Positions 32,528-42,756 of a DNA stretch of 64,000 nucleotides are shown here, in pieces. Position 1 is the stretch's first letter; each line of letters begins with the position of its first letter. The notes under the pieces were generated by a model, which did no database searches, was not told the origin of the DNA, and saw nothing but the letters and a program-made list of their open reading frames with translations. Source of the DNA: Prunus persica. Its lineage: Eukaryota > Streptophyta > Magnoliopsida > Rosales > Rosaceae. The DNA lies in contig NC_034009.1 of assembly GCF_000346465.2 (NCBI RefSeq), positions 25,052,600 to 25,116,599 of the forward strand. Direction: 5' to 3'. Position numbers and translations under genes: made by a program.

Positions 32528-33250
32528 CTATTGTTTGTTAGGTGGATAGCATTCTACTAGAAAATCGGCAATTACCTGGCCCTTCTGGGCTGTTCGAGGT
32601 TGATATCTAATGTCGAATGCTCCGAGCTTGATGGCCCACGTTGTAACTCTTCCTGAAAGGTCTGGCTTGGACATTACCGCCCTGATTGGTTGGGTCGTCA
32701 ATACGATGATCATGTGTGTCTCGAAGTATGGTCGAAGTTTCCGCTTGGCCGTCACTAAAGCTAACACGAGTTTCTCAGCCAGTGGATATCTTTTCTCAGC
32801 CTTAATTAAGTTTTTGCTCACATAAAATATAGGTTTTTGGATTGAATTTTCCTCCCTTAGCAGTACAGCACTTACAACAATTTCAGTGACAGCCATGTAT
32901 AGGTATAAGGGTTCACCTTGCTTTGGAATAGTCAGGGTCATGGGACTGGCAAGGCACTTCTTCAGCTGCTCAAAGACTTCTATTTGTTTTAGCCTCCATA
33001 TGTTCCCATCATTGTTTCGAATTCCCTGGAAGAATGGCTTACGATAATAAGATGATCTTGAAATGAATCGGTTGAGAGCCGTTATTTGCCCAGTTAGAAC
33101 CCGCACATCCCTATGTGTCCTTGGATCAAGCATATTCCGTAGCGCCACCATCTTCGATGGGCTGGGCTCGATGCCTTGCTTGTTCACTATTTGCCCCAAA
33201 AACTGCCCTGACGAAACACCGAACGCGCACTTCTTTAGGTTAAGCGGCAT
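32528..33250 (-). pseudogene. Truncated reverse transcriptase/RNase H of retrotransposon A
   Basis: From the junction at about 33250 the protein starts LNLKKCAFGVSSGQFLG (RT thumb side) and continues through the first RNase H (PIFYVSKNL, AEKRYPLAEK, VLTTQPIRAV, IADFLVE). The RT fingers and palm with YVDD, protease, gag and 5' LTR are all missing, cut off where element B begins in the opposite orientation. Confidence 0.85.
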
Positions 33251-34110
33251 GCCTGACATGTTCAAGGGGGATTCCAATCCCAAGAACCATCTAAAACACT
33301 TCAAAAGTGTCATGATCCTCCACAAGGCCGACGACGCGCTCATGTGCAAAACGTTTGCGACGACCTTGCTAGGAGCCGCCCAAGACTGGTTCCACACTCT
33401 GCCATCCGGGTCGATCAACAGCTTCAATGAGCTAACTTACGTCTTCACCAAAGAATACACCTCTTATCGAACAATCAAGAAGAACCCTAACCACCTGTAC
33501 AACCTGTGCAAGAAGTCCGACGAATCCCTTCGAGATTACATCAAGAAATTCAAAGCAAAAAAGTCCAACATTGTAGGATGTGATGACCGAATCGCATCCT
33601 CTGCTTTCAAGAAAGGCTTTCCAGCTGAACACGACTTGTGTCGCAAGCTGACTATCACTCTCAGCCAGACTCTGGCAGAGGTCTACGCCACCGCAGAATG
33701 CCACGCGCTCTGGGATGACGATCGAATCGCTGCAAAAAAGTCAACTAAACAGGAAGATCAGCCAACTAAGCGGGCAGGCCAAAGAAGCTATGGATTTAGA
33801 AACATGAACAAGGACAAGCGCAGGTCGCACCCACAAGGGGAGCTACGGCAGGAGAGAACTACACCAAGTTCACCATCCTCATACATCAAATCTTAGCCCA
33901 AGTAAAGAACAAACCTTAGGTAAGAAAACCACCACCCTTAAAAGGAAATTTGGACAAGAGGGATACTAAAAAATATTGTGCCTTCCATGGGACGCATGGG
34001 CACACTATGAACAACTGCTTCGCTTGAAAAACATACCTTGAAGAACTTGTGAGAGAAGGCCACTGCACTGAATTCGTTGCTAAGCATGCCATCCAACGGA
34101 TTGAGGATCG
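33249..34110 (+). pseudogene. gag of retrotransposon B, 5'-truncated
   Basis: It opens MPDMFKGDSNPKNHLKHFKS and continues AAQDWFHTLPSGSINSFNEL and ESLRDYIKKF, a classic plant Ty3/gypsy gag. A stop lies at 33894. The zinc-finger-like CAFHGTHGHTMNNCF and LEELVREG follow at 33970-34060 with an in-frame TGA. The N terminus of gag, the primer-binding site and the 5' LTR are absent. Confidence 0.85.
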
Positions 34111-34249
34111 TGACACTGCTAAAGAGCCATCTCAGAAGGTCATAAGGATTAACATAATTCCAGCCGACTCCGAGAAGTCTGGCTTGACCAGTAAGGAAAA
34201 GAAGAGGAAGATCAAACAGGCCACTATGATCTCCCAAGTCTCGACGACG

Positions 34250-34740
34250 ATCCTGTGATCGGCTTCCAAAAGAAAGATATGATCCGCCTCGACATGCCAC
34301 ATAACGACATCCTTATCATCAGCATCCAAATCGCCCATGCCATGGTTGACTGAATCCACGCAGACGAGGGCAGCACATCCAATATCCTGCAACAGGCAAT
34401 CATCCAGTAGATGGGCTTGGAGACAAAGATCAACAGATCAGCCAGATCGCTGATCAACTTTAATGGTGCAACAACTGTTACCGTGGGCACAGTAGACCTC
34501 GACGTCTATTCCCCGCCTGTAATCAGCTCGCAAACATTGATGGTCATTAATGAGCTCTCACCCTACAATGGCATTCTGGGCAGACCATGGATCTGCAAGA
34601 TCAATGTCATCACCTCCGCCACACACCAGAAAATTCAGTACCCAATCCCTAAGGCAGTGTCCGCCAAATTAACAGTGATCAGGCAATGGCAAACATGCGC
34701 CGTTCCTCCTTGTGAGCCAGGCAGATCTGAAGGAGGTTGA
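34250..34740 (+). pseudogene. Aspartic protease region of retrotransposon B
   Basis: Around 34330-34400 the active-site stretch reads DEGSTSNIL, preceded by a stop. The flap and C-terminal part (LSPYNGILGRPWICKINVI, then HQKIQYP) is open at 34411-34740. The canonical D-S/T-G triplet is not preserved (D-E-G). Confidence 0.7.
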
Positions 34741-34799
34741 ACAACTGAATCTTGCTTCTTTATAGCAATCAAAGTGTCAGGACCAAGCCGAGGAAATTT

Positions 34800-35700
34800 G
34801 TCTAGAGGTTTTTCCTGAAGAAGGATGGAAACCCGAAGATGACATCAAGCTAATACCCTTGGATCCTGACTAGCCAGACAGGAAAGCGCGGATCAGGTCA
34901 CGCTTAAGCCTAGAAGAGAAGGTGGAGTTGACCACCTTTCTCTAGAACAATAAAGACATGTTCGCATGGTCGCCATCAGACATGCCTGGCATCGACTCAA
35001 ACATCATATGTCATCGACTCTACGCCAACCCTGCTTGCAGGCCAGTGGTGCAGATAAGACGCAACTTCGCTCTAGAGCGGATCACAATCATCGAAGCCGA
35101 GATTAACAAACTCCTAGCTGCCGGCTTCATCGAAGAGGTCTCATACTCAGAGTGGCTTGCCAACGTTGTTTTGGTGGCGAAACAAGAAAAAGGCAAATGG
35201 AGAGTTTGCGTCGATTACACAAACCTCAACAAAGCATGCCTTAAAGACAACTTCCCATTGCCGAGAATCGACTAACTCGTGGATTCCACTTCTGGCAATC
35301 AGCTACTCAGCTTCGCCTACTCCTGCTATAACCAAATCCTGATGTACGAGGATGACAAGGCGAAAACTTCTTTCATCATCGAGAGAGGGACCTGTTGCTA
35401 TAAGGTCATGCCCTTTAACCTGAAGAATGCCGGAGCAACCTACCAAAGGCTCGTGAATAAAATCTTCAAGGAGCAGATCGGCAAAACTATGGAGGTCTAC
35501 GTGGATAACAAGCTGGTGTAGATCACATCAAAAATCTTGTCAAGGCATTTAGCATGCTTCGCCAGTATCGCATGAAGTTGAATCCGATTAAATGCACATT
35601 TGGTGTATCCTCTAGTCGATTCTTGGGATACCTAGTCACACAACGAGGTATCGAGGCACACCCACGTCAAATCAAAGCCTGACGGGCAGAGCAGTGGCCC
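34800..35700 (+). pseudogene. Reverse transcriptase of retrotransposon B, inactive
   Basis: Recognisable blocks are EINKLLAAGFIEEV, WRVCVDYTNLNKAC, FPLPRID-stop, CYKVMPFNLKNAGATYQRLV and VYVDNKLV-stop. The block that should read SFMDAYSGYNQI lacks the MD pair, removing one catalytic Asp. The active-site YVDD reads YVDN. Two nonsense codons (about 35273, 35519) confirm loss of function. Confidence 0.88.
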
Positions 35701-36250
35701 TCAACCGATTCCTCTCGAGATCTACCGACAAGTGCAGACCATTCTTCAAAACTTTAAAGAAATGACAAAGAGACAAATTGGATGAGGAATGCAAAGTAGC
35801 TTTCCAGAATCTAAAGACTTATTTCACTTCACCTTCCCTGCTCTCAAAGCCAATCCCTAGCGAAGACTTGTTCTTGTACCTGGCAGTGTTCAACTCAACT
35901 GTCAATTCAGCTCTCATCCAAGAAGAGCTAGGGGCCCAACATCCTGTATTCTACACGTCAAAAGCTTTCCTCGATGCAGAGACTCGCTACCCAAAATTGG
36001 AAAAACTTATTTTGGCTCTTCTAGTTTCTGCTAGAAAGCTGCGACTCTACTACCAAGCTCATTGAGTCATCGTCATGACCGACTTTCCTTTGAGATCAAT
36101 CCTCCACAACCCTGACGCTTCTCAGCGACTCATGAAGTGGGCTATAGAGCTAAGCCAATATAACCTACTCTACCAGCCAAAAACTGTAATAAAAGCCCAA
36201 GCTTTAGCAGACGTCGTAGCAGAATTCACCCCATTAGTGAAGAAGAGAAA
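35701..36250 (+). pseudogene. RNase H (RT-linked) of retrotransposon B
   Basis: 35778-36065 reads SPSLLSKPIPSEDLFLYLAV, HPVFYTSKAF and RYPKLEKLILALLVSARKL. After a stop at 36065 it continues with VIVMTDFPL and QALADVVAEF, the connection-domain end. The order matches Ty3/gypsy pol. Confidence 0.85.
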
Positions 36251-36318
36251 TTAGTCAACGAAAAGAAGGAAAGTTTAAAAGCAGACGGGACCTCCGCTGA
36301 ACCTAGCAACCCAGAGAA

Positions 36319-36720
36319 ATGTGGCAGTTGCGCGTAGACAGAGGGTCGAAACAAAAAGGAGCTGGAGCGGGTGTCGTCATCACTATCCCGGATGGAACCC
36401 TGTTGGAGCAGGCTATCACACTTGGCTTCTCGACCTCGAACAACGAGGTAGAATGCGAGGCATTGCTCGCCGGCCTGTGCTTGGCAAAGGAACTCGCAAT
36501 CAAGAAGCTAGCCATCTACTCAGATTCTCAGTTGATCACAAACCAAGCCTCAGGTGAATACATGGCGAAGCACCCAGGAATGATCTTGTACCTTAATAAA
36601 GTCCAAGAGTTATTGAAGGCATTTCCTACCTTCACCATCCAACAAGTACCCCGGGCAGAGAACGCGCATACTGACGCACTGCCCAGCCTAGGGTCAGTGC
36701 TGGATACCCAATTTAGACGC
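36319..36720 (+). pseudogene. Second RNase H of retrotransposon B
   Basis: WQLRVDRGSKQKGAGAGVVI, NNEVECEALLAGL, YSDSQLITNQ and ENAHTDALPSLGS give a complete-looking RNase H fold in one open frame, the best preserved domain of B. Its presence places B in the Tat lineage. It is clearly diverged from the equivalent domain of A, so A and B are different families. Confidence 0.8.
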
Positions 36721-36769
36721 TCTATCCTGGTCGAACACCTTGATCAACCAAGCATTTCAGTCGACACAA

Positions 36770-37490
36770 TACAGATTGACGAGAACTTTAGCTGGCTAGA
36801 CCCCATCGTTGACTACTTGATGAATGGAAACCTACCAACGGACAAGTCCGAAGCTAGAAACGTCCAACAGAAGGCCACGAGACACTACATGCACAGCAAC
36901 AAGCTCATCCGCAGATCATACTCCGGCCCTCATCTCACCTGCATAAAGTACCCTAAAAAACTTGAGCTTCTCTGCAAAATTCTAAACGGCGAGTGTGGCA
37001 ACCACTCTTCGGGCAGGTCACTCACCTAGAAGGCTCTAAACATAGGCTACTTCTAGCCTACTATGTGATACGACTCCACCAAATATGTCAAGAAATGGGA
37101 TCGCTGCCAACGATACAAGCCGATCCCTAACCTGCCTGCCGAAGTCTACCATTCGCAAAACAGTCCATGGTCATTCATGCAATAGGCCATTGACCTAGTG
37201 GGTCCCTTGTCACCAACGCCTGCCAAGAAGGACATGATGATCGTCTCCACCGACTACTTTACCAAATGGATCGAGGCCGAAGCTCTATCCTCTACTAAAG
37301 AATCAGATGTGGAGCCATTTATCGGGAGAAACATCATCCGCCGGTTAAGCTGCCCACAGTCGCTGGTTACCGACAATGGCTCACAGTTCATTGGCAAGCA
37401 GATCACCGTAAAACAGTCGCTCATAAGGAGCGTCCTAAAGGAGTTGCAGGGCGACAACCAGAAGCATCCTTCGTTAGACGCAGCCAGCTA
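36770..37490 (+). pseudogene. Integrase of retrotransposon B, truncated
   Basis: HHCC region GECGNHSSGRSLT with stops after it (37027, 37056). The core follows: VSTDYFTKWIEAEAL with the first catalytic Asp and LVTDNGSQFIGKQI with the second. The third acidic residue and the C-terminal domain are lost where the frame enters the tandem repeat at about 37413. Confidence 0.85.
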
Positions 37491-38190
37491 AGAAGCATCC
37501 TCAGGGAGACACAGGGTGCGCCAGGAATTTATTAAGGGAGATATCCAAGTTCCTATCCGTTCTCTAAAGGGGGGTAGGATAATCATACAGTTGCCCATAA
37601 GGAGTGTTCTAAGGGAGACGTAGGGCGACGACTAGAAGCATCCGTTTGGAAACGCAGCCAGCTAAAAAGCGTCCTAAGGGAGATGCAGGGTGCGCCAGGA
37701 ATTTCTTAAAAGAAGGTATCCATGCCTCATACGGGAAGTATCCAGGTTCCTATCTGTTTCCTAAGGAAGGCAGGATAGTCACACAGTTACCCGTAAGGAG
37801 TGTCCTAAGGGAGACGCAGGGCGATGACTAGAAGCGTCCTTCGAGAGAAGCAGCCTGCTAAAAAGCATCCTGAGGGAGACGCATGGCGCACCAGGAATTT
37901 CCTAAAAGAAGGTCTTCATGCTTTCTGAGAGAGGTATCCAGGTTCCTATCCATTTTCTAAGGGAGGCAGGATAGTCATGCAGTTGCCCATAAGCAACGTC
38001 CTTTAGGAGACGCATGGCGACAACCAAGGTATCCTACGGGATGTGCAGAACACGCCCGGAGTCCCTCAAGGGGGACCCTGGCACTAGCCAACTTCCTAAG
38101 GGGAACCATCATACGAGATATGCAGAGTACGCCCGAAGTCCCTCAAGGGGGATCCTGGCAATCATAAATCTCCAAAGGGAAATGTGCAAT
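37413..38190 (+). repeat. Tandem repeats downstream of integrase in element B
   Basis: Four imperfect units of about 175-196 bp start near 37413, 37588, 37784 and 37979 with CAGTTGCCCATAAGGAGTGT-type sequence and contain GCGCCAGGAATTTC and AGGTTCCTATC. Two shorter units (about 75 bp; CGCCCGGAGTCCCTCAAGGG) follow at 38040-38165. Confidence 0.85.
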
Positions 38191-38382
38191 CAAAACACAG
38201 GTGGGTTACTCAAGTAGTTCACAAGTCAATATGCAAATTGAAGTTGAAAAAAATAACTGAAATTTCCATAACAAGCTGACCAACCGGCCAAGTTCAACAA
38301 AAAGAATATGGCTAAATAAGACCAATTATTCTAAACAAGAAAGCAAACTATAAAAGCTGAAAAGAAATAAAGAAGTCTTCAA

Positions 38383-40581
38383 CTACTCTGAGACGCCAGT
38401 AGGAGACCTCTGATCTGTAGCCTCTTCAGCATTCACCTGACCAGCTACGCCTTCAGCAGCTCCATCTACCTGCTCCATGACATCTGCCATTATCTCGTAT
38501 ACTATGTCTACCTCTGCTTCATCCTCTCTGGTTACCTGCTCTTCAGTTTCTCCTTCCACAGGGGGTGAGTCGGGGCAGAGCGTCTTGATGTCTACGTCGT
38601 CAATTGCATACAAGGGATCAGTCCCATCTGCGCAATGCAAGTAGCCCAACTTGTACGCATCTATGGTGGCTTCAGACTTGGATTCTTTAGCAGACTTATG
38701 GTAGGCATGAAATCTAGCTATGAGTTTATCATAGCTAAGGGAGATGTCAGCATTTTTACGCTCAAGACGAAAGAAGACATCTTTTCGACTAGCCAAATCA
38801 GCAGCAGAAGAGTTGAGCTTGGAATCCTTCTCGGTAAGGGAGCTTTTCAGCTCAGATATCATCGCCCTCAAATCAGATGTCTTCTTCTCATAACGGGCCT
38901 GCTCGACGGAAAGCTGGCTGGCCAATTCAGCATTCTTCTGCTCCAGCTTACTGAGCTGGGCAGAAAAGGGGGCAACAGCAGATGAGTTCCGAATAGTCTC
39001 TGCAGCAAAAACCAGTCCTTTTTGAATTAGATGGAATGTCGCTTCCCATTGTTTTTCCAAGGAAAGGCACGAAAAAGTGCCAAGATCGTCGGCTTGACGG
39101 ATGTGATCAACCAACTCAGCACAGGAGGACGAGTTTGATAGGAAGTTCGTCTTGAGCAGATCAGATACACATGCATCCCTTACAGAGCTAGACTTGTTTA
39201 CCTTGGGACTAACTGCCGGCGCTAAGGAAGAATCCTTAACTCAAGCAGATGACTCTCTCATCTTCTTAGCCTCCACCAACCTCATCTCCAAATAAGTCAA
39301 TAATGCTGGATCATGACCAGACCTCCCGCTTCAATCTCCATCTTTTGACTGATACAGACGACTCAAACTTCTAGGAGGAATGTCTGCATCTCTTTGACAC
39401 TCGGCAAAACTAGGTCAGACACAAACCGCTTCACGAAGCATATTATGACTTTCGAGCTTGTCAACAGGAGGCTCGGGCAGAACACCCCGAGTACTGCGCA
39501 TACCACCAACCATTGTGTTATCTGCACCCATGATATGCTTGACCCTGGCAGATGATGAGGGAGCAGACCCCACTTGAGTCTTCTCAGCAGAAGGAAGCCT
39601 TGGTTTCTTCCTCGATGGAGACCCATCCTTTGCGTGCGAAGAAGTAGCTTCACCTCTTAAAGATTTGGCAGCAGCCTTTCTCTTTGAGAGAGATTCAGCA
39701 TAACATTATTCCTGTCCGCCAAGCAGATCATCAGGGTCAGGACCGTTCTGCTTCCACCTTTCGACATCCTCGGGAAGGGGCAAACCACCGTCTTCCTCCC
39801 AGTACTCACTCAACAGCCAACGCCACTCACGAAACCTTAGAGGGATGTTCGAAGCACTATGGACCTTAGCCATGTCCGGTCCAAGCTCCAATTGCTTGCT
39901 GATGTCACTCACTATAAGCAGAAGACAGAAGTTAGTCAACCACACTTCAAGAAATTCAAATAAAATGAGCAGATCAAAAACCGCAAAGAGACATACCATC
40001 GCGATATTTGATGGGAACAAGTGGGCCATCACCGACGTCGTCGTCCCACCGTCCGCTGACCTCCAACACGTCGTCATGCCAAGCGTGATCCCCTTGACTA
40101 AGACCATTGAACAGTTTGGCCTTGTAGACGCGAACTTGGGCATACCGCTCGAAGTGCCTCACTTCGAAAAAATAAAAGCACTCTCGCACCGTCAGCTCTA
40201 ACATGAAGAAACGACTCAGATTCTCGAAGCACATGATCGCTCGGTAAACGTTTGGAGTACACTGGCTCGAAGCACACCCCATGGCGCAGAATACCTCCTT
40301 GAACAGCTTTGACAGAGGGAATTTGAAGCCCAAGGAGAAATGAAAATTGCGGAAGGTGATGATTCTAGCATCAGGATCATTCGCATCCACCAAAGGCTCG
40401 TTGTCAGTTCGATGTCATCTGGAATGGCAGACGCATAAGCAGCCCGCCACTTCTGGAACTGAGCATTAGTCGTGACACGATGCAAGTTGGCCACGAACTT
40501 CTTGCTATGCACTATTGAGCCTCCCCATAAATACAAAGGGACCTGAGAGCTTGGAGCCTTGCTACCATCTCCGGAAGACAT
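38383..40581 (-). pseudogene. Antisense accessory ORF of retrotransposon B
   Basis: Starts at the ATG at 40581 (MSSGDGSKAPSSQVPLYLWG). The conserved core FHFSLGFKFPLSKLFKEVF, then PNVYRAIMCFENLS, is like the accessory protein of A. An intron of about 85 bp fits at 39912-39996 (GTATGT...TTATAG), after which VSDISKQLELGPDM and EWRWLLSEYWEEDGGLPLPE follow. The C-terminal part at 38383-39114 is a long coiled coil (LEQKNAELASQLSVEQARYE) with an acidic tail. Frameshifts near 40410 and at 39250-39700 break the frame. It is transcribed opposite to gag-pol. Confidence 0.75.
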
Positions 40582-41512
40582 GGTTGATCAACGGGTAGCT
40601 GCAAAAAGAAAAAATTTCTGCAAGTTAGAATGCAAGAAAAATTTGCAAAGCAAAAAAAAAAAAAAAAAAAAAAAGCAGCAGTAACAAACAAAAAGAAAAA
40701 AAAAGAATTTGAGATGTTTGGATCAGCAAAAGTCGAAGGGAGTCAGCCCAGCAGGTGCTCCAGTGTGCAGCCCAGCAGCAGTCGCGGCCCAGCTCGCGCC
40801 TCCAGCTCAGCACGTGTCAGCCAGCCCGTCGACTCCATCCCAGCGCTCCTACGCCCGTGCAACGCACGAGGCCCACTTCTTCCGCCTGGCCCGTTCGTTC
40901 CAAACCCGCACCCCATGCGAAGGCCCAGCTCGTGTCCACGTTAGGCCAAAGCCCAGCTCCGCCTCTACTAGCGCGAGCCCACTTCACGCACCAAGCCTGG
41001 AGCCTCCAGACCTCCATGCTCGAGCCCAAAGCGTGCAGCCTCAAGCCTGCCAGCCTCCCAACGTCTCCAGCCATGCTTCAAGGCATAGTTACGCACCCCT
41101 TTCAGCTCCCCTCATCGACTAGAAGGCATGGTCCAAGCTGCCAAAAGTCAGAGACACAAAGGAAAAAATTCTTTCCATCAAATTACCTTGGATGGGATGC
41201 AAAGATGAAGTCTCAAGCACGCTGAAAAATTCTCCAAAGTCTTCTCTCTCTCACTAACGAATTTGGAGGAGTAGATTTCTGATGTGAAGAATAATTTGGA
41301 GGAGCCCTACATTTAAAAGGAGCAAAATTCCTTGACCTACAAGGAAGCTCAAACCCTTTCCAATTGGGTGTTCATAAAATTGGCAAGTCAAAACACCTCC
41401 TCTACTCGGGAGTCCAGGTCCACGAAGGAAGCCCAATTACAGCTGGACAGCCCAACAGATAATTTACATCTCCTACATGCCACCACGCGCTATGCAGAAG
41501 CTGGGGGGCATT
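40582..41512. other. Leader of the accessory ORF and 3' non-coding region of B; polypurine tract
   Basis: A poly-A run lies at about 40651-40674, then C-rich DNA (40740-41110) that opens long but meaningless ORFs. The tract AAGCTGGGGGGCA at 41498-41510 directly precedes the 3' LTR and fits a polypurine tract. Confidence 0.65.
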
Positions 41513-42211
41513 TGTGGAAACCGAATTAAATCAGACCCTAGGTCAAATAATTCCTTCCATTTGGGGATTATTTGACCTAATTGCGAATTAATCAACCTAA
41601 TTGAGAGTTCCTCGATTTAATTGGGGATTACCCAATTAAATGGAACGTTACCTAATTTGGTTGAGAATTGATTTGATTCATACCACAATTCCCAATTAAA
41701 TGAGGAGTTACCTAATTAAATTAGGATTTGATTTGATACCTACCACAATTAGGGATTTGATTTACCCTAATAAATCAAATCCCTAATTAATCAAATCAAT
41801 TCCAAATAGGGGAGGAATAATTCCCTTCCATCTACGGAATTATTCCTCTGAAACCCTAGCCTCCAAGACCACTATAAAAGGATAGCCACACACAAGGGTT
41901 GAGGTACGTCTGAAATCTCTACTGAAACTCTGCAGAAAATTCCTCTCAAACCCTAGCCACCTATTTTCTCTCTCTCTTTTACATAAGGCTCCGGCCGCCC
42001 AGTTTACACCTTAAACACATCTCCGTACCCTGGTTAGCTAGTGTTTATCTTACAAACTCTTGAACTAATTTAGGCATTGGATGGCCTTTGGCCAATACCC
42101 CCGGGTGTGGTCCTTTTATTTGTTCTATTTTGCAGGGAGAAAGAGGCAGCAAAGTAGAAAGGAGAATCTTCCCAATCGAATATTCTCGTGGAGAAATTTG
42201 CTCCCACAACA
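41513..42211 (+). mobile_element. 3' LTR of Tat-type retrotransposon B
   Basis: Begins TGTGGAAACC after the polypurine tract and ends CCCACAACA, with a TATA box at 41873-41880 (TATAAAAG). It has the R/U5 signature TTTAGGCATTGGATGGCCTT and TTTTGCAGGGAG. It contains a short internal duplication around TTACCTAATTAAATTAGG (41640-41755). The 5' LTR is not in the window. Confidence 0.8.
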
Positions 42212-42250
42212 TCCTCCTTCAAGCTAACATAAGCCTCCATTTCTTCTAGC
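42212..42250 (-). pseudogene. BAHD scrap abutting the LTR
   Basis: CCTCCTTCAAGCTAACATAA then GCCTCCATTTCTTC is the complement of the coding stretch EAYVSLEEEV near the BAHD C terminus. It starts exactly at the LTR end, so B (or its ancestor) inserted into a BAHD gene or relic. Confidence 0.65.
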
Positions 42251-42756
42251 CCAAACTACGTAGCTCATGACTCATGCCAGGACTTAGAAATAGATAAATA
42301 TATCAAGCTAGTCGACTGAATAGAAGAAGACCGCGCACCAATATTTCAAGCTAGTTGTCAACAACAAATAATTTGCCACCCAATTAACCATCAGGGGGGA
42401 GACACATGTTGTGTTTATGTTTCATTAGCTTTTCTCATTCATGTGGAGTTATGCTTTTGGAAACTTGTGTAATAATTAGGCGGAGACTTTGAAATGATGC
42501 TCGAGTGGACGCCAGGGCACCTCTATTTCCATCTTAGTACAATTTGTGAATCACAACTAAAGTGATCATGGAAGTGCACCCATTGTTTTAGACTTTGTAT
42601 ATACTAATATTCAAAGTGTAGGCCTTAATTGAGAAGAGCTCGAAGATTAAAACTTGATATTATAATTTTGTTACACATAACACAAACATATTAGTTATAT
42701 AGGGAAATTTGTAACACAAACATACAGTTACACACAAGGAAATTTATTTCTTTAGC
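42251..42756. other. 3' flank of BAHD copy 5
   Basis: No gene. 42540-42756 is paralogous to the 3' flank of copy 4, with a small local duplication (AACACAAACATA twice) at 42680-42730. Confidence 0.6.

Noticed and set aside
40630..41225. Overlapping long ORFs with proline/serine-rich products
   Set aside because: Open in several frames because of C-rich and poly-A composition; no domain. Part of the retrotransposon 3' region.
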